64,000 nucleotides of DNA, from assembly GCA_963762425.1 (NCBI GenBank), contig CAVXKY010000018.1, forward strand, positions 1-64,000, given 5' to 3'. The notes beneath the pieces were generated by a model that was not told the DNA's origin, ran no database searches, and saw only the letters and a program-made list of their open reading frames with translations. This stretch comes from REEB95 sp963762425 (GTDB lineage: Bacteria > Pseudomonadota > Alphaproteobacteria > ATCC43930 > CGMCC-115725). The position numbers and the translations under genes were made by a program. Positions 35,814 through 43,122 of this stretch are shown piece after piece (the stretch's first letter is position 1; every line of letters starts with the position of its first letter).

Positions 35814-35823
35814 GACACTACCC
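35802..35823 (-). repeat. Right terminal inverted repeat of the element
   Basis: Exact reverse complement of 32343-32364. The stop codon of the rightmost gene lies inside it. Confidence 0.9.
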
Positions 35824-36015
35824 GCTTGGAGGGGGCTGGCGTTGTCTCTCAGCCGCCGGAGCCCATGGGGCTATCCGGCGATACAATTGGCCTATACCCC
35901 TTTATGTCCGGAATCAAACATAATCGCGAGCAGGCCCGGCCCCCATCGGCCGGGCGGAGGCCTCCCCAGACGGGCCTCGGCGGCCGTTTCCCCTGGGCCC
36001 ATCGGCGAGGCCGGT

Positions 36016-36426
36016 CTACCTATTCTCGGGCCGGATCTTGTCCCACGCATTCGCCAGGTCGCGGGATGCCTGAACGTAAGAAGTTTTGGTGCTTTTCCAG
36101 CCGTCGTCGCCCACGGTCCGCAGATTGCGCGCCGCAGCCCGATAATCCGTCCAGGCCTGGTTCAGCTCATTCTCGGCCTCGGCGCCGGCCTTGTGCCCAT
36201 TGGCCTTCGCGGTCTCGTTGAAGTTGTACAGCCTGTACTGCCATTCTTGCGTGTCGTTCCACGCCTGACGCTTAAATGTGTCACGGTCGGCTGTCCGATC
36301 GCCGCTGGAAACCAGGTGGATGGGAGCATCCGAACCGAAGGCGGGAGTCGACGGGCCGGCGGAAGCGGCCAATGCGCCGATCAGCATGAGCGGTCCCATG
36401 ACGATCGAGGCGGCGAGAGTCCTCAT
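36016..36426 (-). CDS. Exported protein of unknown function
   Basis: A 136-residue protein with a signal peptide (MRTLAASIVMGPLMLIGALAASAG) and a charged helical mature part (KRQAWNDTQEWQYRLYNFNETAKANGHKA, AGAEAENELNQAWTDYRAAARNLRTV). The heptad-like pattern suggests helical hairpins. The ATG follows AAGGGCG. Family not recognised. It follows the next exported gene in the same direction (42-bp gap). Confidence 0.65.
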   Translation of the reverse strand: MRTLAASIVMGPLMLIGALAASAGPSTPAFGSDAPIHLVSSGDRTADRDTFKRQAWNDTQEWQYRLYNFNETAKANGHKAGAEAENELNQAWTDYRAAARNLRTVGDDGWKSTKTSYVQASRDLANAWDKIRPENR

Positions 36427-36468
36427 GGCAACGCCCTTGGCGTTACGCGTCGGTCCATTTCGATGCGA

Positions 36469-36813
36469 TCAGTGCGCTTGGGCGATCTGCTGATTCATGT
36501 ACGTTACGCCCCCGGCGTCCGACCGGCTCATGCCTTCGAGCATGATCTGGCCCTGGGGCGTCAATACGATTTCATCCTGTTTGCCGTCGCGCGTGGCGAT
36601 CGCATGCCAGAAATTGTCGCAGCCCTTGTTCAAATCATGTACGCCGGTGTAACCGGCATGTTCGAATTTCGCCGTTGCTTGCCGCGCGGTCGATGAATCG
36701 ATCTGATCGCCGGCCATGCAGGCGGCGACGGCCGGCGTGACGCCGAACTCCGGAGACCAGGCCATCAGGCCCAGCGCCGCGACGGACATTACCAAACCTG
36801 TTTTCCATTTCAT
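36469..36813 (-). CDS. Exported protein, PepSY-like
   Basis: A 114-residue protein with a signal peptide (VMSVAALGLMAWSPEFGVTPAVAA). The mature domain, ARQATAKFEHAGYTGVHDLNKGCDNFWHAIATRDGKQDEIVLTPQG in outline, resembles PepSY-type folds (a helix followed by strands ending in a D-x-x-G turn), with two cysteines (C32 and C64) that could pair. The ATG has GGGAGT eight bases upstream. The PepSY assignment is tentative. Confidence 0.6.
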   Translation of the reverse strand: MKWKTGLVMSVAALGLMAWSPEFGVTPAVAACMAGDQIDSSTARQATAKFEHAGYTGVHDLNKGCDNFWHAIATRDGKQDEIVLTPQGQIMLEGMSRSDAGGVTYMNQQIAQAH

Positions 36814-36888
36814 CCGAAATACTCCCGTTGTCGATCGCTTGCGTGCATTTCTCAGAAAGCCTTGATCGCCGAATCCGAAATCAAAGCC

Positions 36889-36905
36889 CCGGGCGTCACG
36901 CCCGG
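36889..36905 (-). terminator. Possible terminator after the YXWGXW gene
   Basis: Stem CCGGGCG / CGCCCGG with a 3-base loop, just left of the YXWGXW gene stop; leftwards it is followed by GGCTTTGATTT. The T-tract is weak. Confidence 0.4.
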
Positions 36906-36918
36906 TGAAAAGCGCCGG

Positions 36919-37965
36919 TTAGTGATGCTCATCATCATGGGCGGCGGGGGCCTCATTGTGGGCGGCAGCCGGCGCGGCGTGCGCGGCCGGTTGCGGATGA
37001 GGCGCGGCTGCCGGCCGCAACGCGGCCGCCTGCGGGTGTGCCGCCGCCGCGGGCCGGGCTGCCGGATGCTGTGCGGCGTGAGTCTGCGCTGGGGCCGCGG
37101 CATGATTGACCGCGGGTTGCGCCGTCCGGACGGCCGCCGTGTGCTGCGTGGCCGCGTTCGTGTGCTGCGTGGCCGCGTTCGTGTGCTGCGTGGCCGCGTT
37201 CGAGTGCTGCGTGGCCGCGTTATTGATGACGCCTTTGGATGCGGGCCGGGCCGCAACGACGCCGGGACCGGTGAATTGTCCGGGCCGGCTGGTCGCGGCA
37301 ACCGGCGGCTTGCCATGGTTCTGTGTGGCCAACAGCGCGTGATTCGACTGTGCCGCGGTGACGTGCTGCGTCTGTTCCGAAGTCAGCGGCGCATGGGATT
37401 CATGCGCGGCGGCCTGCTCCGAGGCGGTGGGACGGGCGGTGACGCCGCCTCTGCCGCCGTTGAAACTGACGCGCGCGCTGGCGCTGGTGTGGGCGCTGAC
37501 CGGCGCGTTGTAGACGGATGCCACGTGGACGCTGCCAAAATTGTTCGCCGCGCGATTGTAGGCGAAGGTGCCGTTATCCCAGCGTCCGCCCTGATAGCCG
37601 TTTCCGCCATAACCGAAGCCGTAATTGACGCCGCCGTAGAATCCGACGGTCGGGCCCCAATATCCGCCGTTCCAGAAATAGGCGTTATTGACCCAGCCCC
37701 AATAACCCGGAGTCCAGAGATACCCGATTTGGGGCGGCGCGACCCAGGTGCCCGGAACCCAGAAATAACCGCTATCGCCGTAAGCCCAATAGCCCGGAGT
37801 CCAGATATAGCCGAGCTCGGGAAGGGGCGGCTGGGCGTAAATCGGCAGCATCGGCGGCGCGATTTGCACGGAAATGCCGATATCGGCCTGCGCGACATTG
37901 GCGCCCGGCGCGGCCAGCAAAAGGAAAGCAAAAAACGGCAGGAGCAGGATGGGGCGGAGTTTCAT
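36919..37965 (-). CDS. Exported YXWGXW-repeat protein with low-complexity tail
   Basis: A 348-residue secreted protein. After a signal peptide (ILLLPFFAFLLLAAPGANVAQA) come the tandem aromatic units of the YXWGXW family (GYIWTPGYWAYGDSGYFWVPGTW, GYLWTPGYWGWVNNAYFWNGGYW; about residues 50-120). A Gly/Asn region and a long Ala/Gln/His/Pro-rich tail follow, with four AATQHT/S repeats and an Asp/His end. The ATG at 37965 has AAGGCG upstream; an in-frame ATG at 38010 is less likely. The GTAGTTTCCGA motif lies 82 bp upstream. Function unknown; an envelope or surface role is likely. Confidence 0.8.
   Translation of the reverse strand: MKLRPILLLPFFAFLLLAAPGANVAQADIGISVQIAPPMLPIYAQPPLPELGYIWTPGYWAYGDSGYFWVPGTWVAPPQIGYLWTPGYWGWVNNAYFWNGGYWGPTVGFYGGVNYGFGYGGNGYQGGRWDNGTFAYNRAANNFGSVHVASVYNAPVSAHTSASARVSFNGGRGGVTARPTASEQAAAHESHAPLTSEQTQHVTAAQSNHALLATQNHGKPPVAATSRPGQFTGPGVVAARPASKGVINNAATQHSNAATQHTNAATQHTNAATQHTAAVRTAQPAVNHAAAPAQTHAAQHPAARPAAAAHPQAAALRPAAAPHPQPAAHAAPAAAHNEAPAAHDDEHH
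37141..37222. repeat. 21-bp tandem repeat, four copies, within the YXWGXW gene
   Basis: The unit GTGCTGCGTGGCCGCGTTCG plus one base repeats almost perfectly four times and encodes the heptapeptide NAATQHT on the leftward strand. Slippage here would change tail length in frame. Confidence 0.85.
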
Positions 37966-38046
37966 GATGGCGCCTTGCGAAAAGGGAAAGGGGTTGTGCC
38001 AAGAAGGCACCCGATGAGTTTGAGGCTAGTTGCCGCCCGGCCGCGT

Positions 38047-38065
38047 CGATAGCCTCGGAAACTAC
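38047..38065 (-). promoter_or_regulatory. Conserved motif GTAGTTTCCGA..CTATCG upstream of the YXWGXW gene
   Basis: Read leftwards, GTAGTTTCCGAGGCTATCG, 82 bp before the start codon at 37965. Confidence 0.55.
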
Positions 38066-38208
38066 TCAGTCGCGCGCCGGATAAGGCAAGACACGTGGCG
38101 CATGAATCCGCCCTATCGCCGATCGAGCGACGGCGAGCGCTTTCCGGGCGTCTACCGGGCGCCGGAGCCCGGCTTTTCTTGTCGATTATCGCCGCATTTT
38201 TAGCGCGG

Positions 38209-38478
38209 CTACCAACGCCCGCGCCGCCGGAACAACCTCACGACCACGAGCAGCAGCACGGCGCCGATGGTGGCGGCAATGATCTGGGCAACCATTCCAG
38301 AACCAATATAAAGGCCGAGCTGGGGAAACAACCACCAGGCGATGAAGGCGCCGACGATCCCAATAAGAATGTCGGCAACCAAGCCAAAGCCTGTCCCTTC
38401 CACGATTTTGCCGGCCAGCCATCCTGCAATAGCGCCAATCAATAATATGACAAGCACGCTTTCATTGGACATATACAT
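38209..38478 (-). CDS. GlsB/YeaQ/YmgE-family stress membrane protein
   Basis: An 89-residue protein with three hydrophobic segments (VLVILLIGAIAGWLAGKI, LIGIVGAFIAWWLFP, IIAATIGAVLLLVVVRLF) and the family pattern GAIAGWLAGKIVEGTGFGLVADILIGIVG. It acts in the inner membrane; members are induced by stress or acid. GAGGAAA precedes the ATG at 38478. No copy of the GTAGTTTCCGA motif is seen before it; a Fur-like site lies 118 bp upstream. Confidence 0.92.
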   Translation of the reverse strand: MYMSNESVLVILLIGAIAGWLAGKIVEGTGFGLVADILIGIVGAFIAWWLFPQLGLYIGSGMVAQIIAATIGAVLLLVVVRLFRRRGRW

Positions 38479-38595
38479 GACGGTTTCCTCCGGTTAACGC
38501 GGTTCGATACGATCGTGACCCGATGGAATTTTTGCAGCAGCGGAAGAGAGATTGCCGCATCGGCATGATTCCATCTGGGGATCGGCGGGCAAGCG

Positions 38596-38611
38596 GATAA
38601 TCATGATCATT
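38596..38611. promoter_or_regulatory. Fur-box-like palindrome
   Basis: GATAATCATGATCATT contains the palindrome ATGATCAT and agrees well with GATAATGATAATCATT. It lies between the GlsB gene and repeat copy B. The regulated gene is uncertain. Confidence 0.35.
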
Positions 38612-38630
38612 GCAGAAGACCCGCTTTAAT

Positions 38631-38797
38631 TTGGACGGCGCTTATAAAAAATGCCGCCGGCGCGCGAGGGGGCGGGCCAGCAGCAACGATGACCTCGCAG
38701 CAGAGGTTGTCATATCGAATGCTAACCCGAACCAATTTTGGAAGAGGAGGTTCGGAATCTACTTAGATGCGAATCTTGGGTCGCGGGTCGGTTCGAC
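38631..38797. repeat. About 170-bp dispersed intergenic repeat, copy B
   Basis: Aligns in the same orientation with 31918-32086. The internal hairpin that acts as a terminator in copy A is degraded here (GCCGCCGGCGC ... GGGCCAGCAGC). Confidence 0.65.
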
Positions 38798-38799
38798 CA

Positions 38800-38826
38800 A
38801 TGTCCGCTTTGGGCCGAAAGCCGACA
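38800..38826. repeat. GTCCGCTT-type hairpin repeat
   Basis: ATGTCCGCTTT - GGGCC - GAAAGCCGACAT, an imperfect palindrome directly after repeat copy B. It is like the copies at 28161 and 29666. Confidence 0.55.
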
Positions 38827-38865
38827 TGACGGTATGACGGCTAGGCGTTCCTCGCGCGCGCGAGG

Positions 38866-40392
38866 TCACCATGACAGCCAGCGCCGGGCCAGGGATTTGC
38901 GGGCCGGCGTCAGGCGCGTGCGGGTATAGGCGTCGGCGGCCATTTTGATCGCCTCGGCCTGCGTCGGATAGGTGTGAATGACCCGCGCCAAAGCGCGCAG
39001 GCCGATCCCCTCGGTGATCGCGAGCGAAAGCCCGTTGATCATCTCGCCCGCGTGGCTTGCGACCACGGTGGCGCCCAGAATCCGGTCGGTGCCGTCGCGC
39101 ACATGGATCTTCACGAACCCCTCTTCTTCCCCGTCGGTCACCGCCCGGTCGACGTCGTGCATGAGGATGGTGAAGGTCTTCACCGGGATGGCTTTCTCCC
39201 GCGCCTCGCGCACGTAGAGACCGACATGGGCGATTTCCGGATCGGTATAGGTGCACCAGGGGATGACAAGATCGCTCAGCCGCTTGCGGCCCAGGAACAG
39301 CGCGTTCCGCACCGCGACGCGCGCCGAAGCCTCGGCGGCGTGGGTGAATTTGAGATCGAGACACACGTCGCCCGCCGCGTAGACGCGCCGGTTGCTGGTG
39401 CGCAGGAAATCATCGACCTGGATTCCGGCCTTGGTGTCGTAGCGGATTCCGGCGGCTTCGAGATTCATGCCTTCGACGTTGGGCGCCCGGCCGATGCCGG
39501 CCAGGATCTCGTCGACGGAAACGCTGAACGTGCCGCCGGCGCTTTCGAGATCGACGATTTTTTGCGCACCGTCCTTGCGCACCGCGACCACCGTGGTGTT
39601 GAGATGAATCTCGATGCCGTCATGCGCCAGGGAATCCGAAAGGATTTGGGCGGCGTCGCGTTCTTCCTTGGGCAGGAACATCGGGTCGTCCTGGGCGATG
39701 ATGACCTGCGATCCGAAGCGGGAGAATGCCTGCGCCAATTCGCAACCGAGCGGGCCGCCGCCAATCACCAGCAGCCGGCGCGGGCAAACGGTCAGATTGA
39801 AGACGTTCTCGTTGGTGAGATAGCCCGCTTCAGCCAAGCCCGGAATCGGCGGGGTCAGCGGCCGCGCGCCGGTGGCGATCAGCGCCTTCTTGAAACGCAG
39901 CGTTTGCCCCGCGACCTCGACCGAGCATGGTCCGGTAAAGCGCGCCTCGCCGAAATAGACGTCGACCCCCGCCTCGCTCAATCGCCGCGCCGAATCGGCC
40001 CGGCTGAGATGCGCCTGGACCCGCCGCATCCGCTCCATCACCGCCGCGAAGCCGATGCCGATATCGCCCGGCACCTGGCCGCCGAAACTCCGCGCATCGC
40101 GCATGCCCGCATAAAGCCGCGCGGTGCGGATGAGCGCCTTCGACGGCACGCAACCGACATTCAGGCGGTCGCCGCCGATGAGATCGCGCTCGATCAGCGC
40201 CACCTTCGCGCCGAGACCGGCCGCTTCATGCGCCGCGATCACGCCGCCCGGCCCCGCGCCGATGACGACGAGATTGTATTTGCCCGCGGGTTTGGGATTG
40301 CGCCAGGCGGGCGGATGAACCTGGTCAACCAGATAGTCGTGGAAGCGGTCGTCCAGCGGTTTGCCCGGCGGCGAGGTATCGGGGCTGGTCAT
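38866..40392 (-). CDS. MerA-like pyridine nucleotide-disulfide oxidoreductase lacking the first redox cysteine
   Basis: A 508-residue flavoprotein. The FAD motif is NLVVIGAGPGGVIAAHEAA (about 40-58), the NAD(P) motif RRLLVIGGGPLGCELAQAFSRFG, the FAD-ribose motif VYAAGDVC and the C-terminal IHTYPTQAEAIKMA. Length and C-terminus match the mercuric-reductase-like subfamily. The active-site box reads GGDRLNVGCVPSK instead of GGxCLNVGC: R76 (CGC) replaces the first cysteine while C81 remains, so the redox disulfide cannot form. Its function must differ or be lost. The ATG at 40392 overlaps the upstream gene by four bases. Confidence 0.88.
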   Translation of the reverse strand: MTSPDTSPPGKPLDDRFHDYLVDQVHPPAWRNPKPAGKYNLVVIGAGPGGVIAAHEAAGLGAKVALIERDLIGGDRLNVGCVPSKALIRTARLYAGMRDARSFGGQVPGDIGIGFAAVMERMRRVQAHLSRADSARRLSEAGVDVYFGEARFTGPCSVEVAGQTLRFKKALIATGARPLTPPIPGLAEAGYLTNENVFNLTVCPRRLLVIGGGPLGCELAQAFSRFGSQVIIAQDDPMFLPKEERDAAQILSDSLAHDGIEIHLNTTVVAVRKDGAQKIVDLESAGGTFSVSVDEILAGIGRAPNVEGMNLEAAGIRYDTKAGIQVDDFLRTSNRRVYAAGDVCLDLKFTHAAEASARVAVRNALFLGRKRLSDLVIPWCTYTDPEIAHVGLYVREAREKAIPVKTFTILMHDVDRAVTDGEEEGFVKIHVRDGTDRILGATVVASHAGEMINGLSLAITEGIGLRALARVIHTYPTQAEAIKMAADAYTRTRLTPARKSLARRWLSW

Positions 40393-41684
40393 GACAACCA
40401 GCCGCCGGTGAAGCCGGCGCGGCGCAACCCGCCGCCAATATAAGGGCATTGCCGCATCAGCTTCCAGATCAGCCCCGAACGGTAATTCTCGATCATCAGG
40501 ACGAGCAGGCCCTGGTCGAGCCCGTAATAACCCTCGGAGACCCAGCCGGCGGGCCCCGCGCCCGGCAAGGTCGGATTGAAGCCGCTCGGCAGGCGCGAAT
40601 CCCGGGTCATCCCGGGATAGCGCGCGCAGAAATGGCGCAAGGCCGGCAAGGCAAGCTCGGGCGCGAAGGGCAGCGACGCGAGCGCCGCGCAAGGGCCGAT
40701 GGTGCCGTCGTCGGGCCCGAAGGGCACGCCGCGCGCGGCATAGCCGAGCAGCCGGCGTTCCCGCCCGTCGATCTGAAGCGTCTTGTAGCCGGGCCCGTCA
40801 TTCGCCGTGATGCCCCAGCAATCCTTGCCGTAACCCTTGAAGCCGTGCGGATTGCGCCAGGCGTATTCGCGCTGGACATAAGCGGCGCGCCGGCTGTTCT
40901 CGAAATAATCGCTTTTCTTCTCGCGCATGAAGCGGTCGCGGATGCCGGCGAAATCGATCCAGGCCTGGGAAAAAAGATGGATGAACAGCGGGCCGGCATA
41001 GAGAAATTCGTAATCGTAGATGTTCTCCCACTGATAGGTCTCGGTCCACGCCCCGAAGCTGTCATCCGACAGCGGGTGCGCGGGCGACGCCAGGCCCAGG
41101 ACATAAACGATCGTCGCCTCGCTGTAGCCTTCCCAGCCATAGTGCAAAAATCCGCTTTCCGGCTTCCATCCCTGCCGCGCGGTCACGCCGCCGCCGCGCG
41201 CCCATTGCCAATCGACGCGGCGGTAGAGCGCATCGGCGCGCGCGCGAATCGCGGCCTCAACCGGATTGTCCGCGCTGAAATAGACGCCCGCGGCCAGCGC
41301 CCCCGCGAGCAGCAGCGTGGTGTCGATCAGCGACAATTCCGACTGCCAGACGCGAAGGCCGGTCTTCATGTCGAGGAAGTGGTAATAGAAGCCCTTGTAA
41401 CCGGTCGCGTCCGGTTGGTCGCTTTGCCGGCTGTTCCAGAAGAAATCCAGGGTGGCGAGCGTGCGCGACGCCGCATCATCGCGTTCCATCCATCCGCGCT
41501 CGACCCCCACCGGATAACAGGAGAGCGCGAAGCCCACCACCGCGATGCTGGCGGGCGCGCCCGGGCGGCTGGTATCGGCCGCCAGGCCGTTTTCGGGATT
41601 GACGTGGTCGAGGAAATAGCCGAACGCCGCGCGTTCGAACCGGTCGAGCAGGGCTTCGTCGGTTTCGGCGGAGGGTTCAGCCAC
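40389..41684 (-). CDS. Glucoamylase-like family protein (PF10091 type)
   Basis: A 431-residue protein of the glycoamylase-like family, (alpha/alpha)6-barrel enzymes thought to act on beta-glucans. Typical segments are LTTLDFFW-like TLATLDFFW, GFYYHFLDMKTGLRVWQSELSLIDTTLLLAG, GWEGYSEATIVYVLGLASP, DCWGITANDGPGYK and SEGYYGLDQGLLVLMIENYRSGLIW. No signal peptide is evident, so it may be cytosolic. The GTG at 41684 is chosen for the GGAGG site seven bases upstream. It overlaps the GH39 gene by eight bases. NdvB, encoded nearby, carries a related domain, so turnover of glucan is plausible. Confidence 0.85.
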   Translation of the reverse strand: MAEPSAETDEALLDRFERAAFGYFLDHVNPENGLAADTSRPGAPASIAVVGFALSCYPVGVERGWMERDDAASRTLATLDFFWNSRQSDQPDATGYKGFYYHFLDMKTGLRVWQSELSLIDTTLLLAGALAAGVYFSADNPVEAAIRARADALYRRVDWQWARGGGVTARQGWKPESGFLHYGWEGYSEATIVYVLGLASPAHPLSDDSFGAWTETYQWENIYDYEFLYAGPLFIHLFSQAWIDFAGIRDRFMREKKSDYFENSRRAAYVQREYAWRNPHGFKGYGKDCWGITANDGPGYKTLQIDGRERRLLGYAARGVPFGPDDGTIGPCAALASLPFAPELALPALRHFCARYPGMTRDSRLPSGFNPTLPGAGPAGWVSEGYYGLDQGLLVLMIENYRSGLIWKLMRQCPYIGGGLRRAGFTGGWLS

Positions 41685-43122
41685 GGCTACCCTCCGGAAA
41701 CTCGAAGGTGACCGAAGCCACCGCAAGCGGCGGCAAGGTCACGTCGAAGCCGAGGTTGCCGTTCCGGAACTCGAACGGATGCGGTTCGGGCTCGCAGCGC
41801 GACACGGCGTCGAGTTCCGCCACCCCGGCGGCGTTGAGATAATCCGGCGAGCCCATTTCCAGCCAACGCCGTTTGGCGTTGGCGTGGCCGGAATCGATGC
41901 GGCGGATCGTCGCCCGGATGGGAGCAAGCGCGTTGCCGAAATTGATCCGGACCGTCTCGGCGGCGATGGGGTGGCGCGGCAAGGCGAAATTGGCGAGAAG
42001 ACAGGTTGTTTCATGCGCGCCCCGCGCCACCCAGGCATCGAGGGTCGGATGCGCGCCTTCGACCGGCAGGATTTCGGCGCCGAGCGCGTGCAGCAATTCG
42101 AAGGCGCGATAGGCGGGCTTGGCGATGCCGTGAATGTTGAGCAAGCCGAAGCCGCCGTGAAACGGCACCGACGGGAAATAATTCTCCTCGAAAATGTCGG
42201 AGAAGGTCCAATAGCTGTAGCCCTGAACCAAGCCGTTCGCTTCCAGGATGGTCTTGACGATGAAGGCGGCGGCGTAAGGCTCGTCATGCATCGGGTCGCG
42301 CGGATTGGAAGAGGTGCACCATTCCGTGTAATAGACCGGCCGCTCGCCGGCCTGCCGGCGCACCTCGCGGGTTTCGTCGCGCAACACGCTGCGCCGGCTT
42401 TGCGCCAGTTGCGCCTCGGTGTCGTCGCCGGGCAGCCCGAAGGAATCGGTCGGATAATGATGGGTGGAGATGAAATCGGCGGGGAGCCGGTTCTGGGCGC
42501 AAAACGCGGTGAAATCGTCGATCCAGGCATTGGCCGCGGTCGCCGGGCCGCCCACCTTGAGCGCGCCGTCGACCGATTTGATCGCCTCGGCGGTGTAGCG
42601 GTAAAGCTTGAAATAATCCTCCTGCTTGCCGCTGCCGAAGGCGTCGAGATTGGGCTCGTTCCAGACCTCGAAGAACCATTGGCGGAGTTCGGCCAAACCG
42701 TAACGCTCGGCCCAATGTGCCACCAGCTTGCGGATCAGCGTTGCCCAGCGCGCGTAATCCTTGGGCGGCGAGACGTTGGCGCCGTAGTGGAAAACGGTCT
42801 GGCCGCCCGACGCCAAACAGGCCGGCATGAAGCTCAGCTCGACGAAGGGCTTCATGCCGATCGACAGCAGGAAATCGAAAATCCGGTCGGCGTTGAAGAA
42901 GGAATAGAACAGTGTGTCGCCCTCGGCGATCAGCGTGCCGACGTCGTCGCACAGAATGCCGTGGAAGCGCACATGGCGGAATCCCAGCTCGTCATGAGCA
43001 CGGTGCATTTGCGCCTGCCAATCGGCCCGGAGCGCCAGCGTCGCATGGCCGCTGCCGATGGTGTGTTCCCAGAAATGCGGCAGAGGCCGCGCCGGGCCGG
43101 CGAGGTCGCAGGTAAAAATCAT
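41677..43122 (-). CDS. GH39-family glycoside hydrolase (beta-xylosidase-like)
   Basis: A 481-residue TIM-barrel hydrolase. The acid/base residue is E156 in FEVWNEPNLD and the nucleophile E267 in PVYYTEWCTSS, the spacing expected for GH39. HVRFHGILCDDVGT and YSYWTFSDIFEENYFPSVPFHGGFG are typical beta-xylosidase segments, and a C-terminal beta-sandwich follows. No signal peptide is seen. The ATG at 43122 overlaps the glucokinase stop by four bases. It would release a sugar that feeds the following pentose phosphate enzymes; the true substrate is unknown. Confidence 0.88.
   Translation of the reverse strand: MIFTCDLAGPARPLPHFWEHTIGSGHATLALRADWQAQMHRAHDELGFRHVRFHGILCDDVGTLIAEGDTLFYSFFNADRIFDFLLSIGMKPFVELSFMPACLASGGQTVFHYGANVSPPKDYARWATLIRKLVAHWAERYGLAELRQWFFEVWNEPNLDAFGSGKQEDYFKLYRYTAEAIKSVDGALKVGGPATAANAWIDDFTAFCAQNRLPADFISTHHYPTDSFGLPGDDTEAQLAQSRRSVLRDETREVRRQAGERPVYYTEWCTSSNPRDPMHDEPYAAAFIVKTILEANGLVQGYSYWTFSDIFEENYFPSVPFHGGFGLLNIHGIAKPAYRAFELLHALGAEILPVEGAHPTLDAWVARGAHETTCLLANFALPRHPIAAETVRINFGNALAPIRATIRRIDSGHANAKRRWLEMGSPDYLNAAGVAELDAVSRCEPEPHPFEFRNGNLGFDVTLPPLAVASVTFEFPEGSRG

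Larger units (their letters stand above)
32343..35823. mobile_element. 3.48-kb IS1-family-like transposable element with passenger genes
   Basis: The element is bounded by perfect 22-bp inverted repeats beginning GGGTAGTGTCCTAATTTG. It contains a DDE transposase, a divergent HTH gene and five further open or broken reading frames on both strands. Its base composition is visibly less GC-rich than the flanking DNA. No clear target-site duplication is visible (left flank CTTGTTTG, right flank GCTTGGAG). It is much longer than a simple insertion sequence, so it is a passenger-carrying relative. Confidence 0.85.
38479..38865. other. Gene-free intergenic region with repeats
   Basis: No supported gene. 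It holds the GlsB promoter region, a Fur-like palindrome, the second copy of the 170-bp repeat and a GTCCGCTT-type hairpin. Confidence 0.6.

Noticed and set aside
32335..35831. Target-site duplication of the mobile element
   Set aside because: The bases flanking the inverted repeats (CTTGTTTG and GCTTGGAG) are not identical.
37141..37222. CRISPR-like direct repeats
   Set aside because: The units are contiguous with no spacers and encode an in-frame heptapeptide; no cas genes are nearby. No other CRISPR-like array was seen.
38155..38180. Rightward terminator CCGGGC-GCCGGA-GCCCGG-CTTTTCTT
   Set aside because: The hairpin is plausible, but no rightward gene ends before it; the neighbouring genes run leftward.
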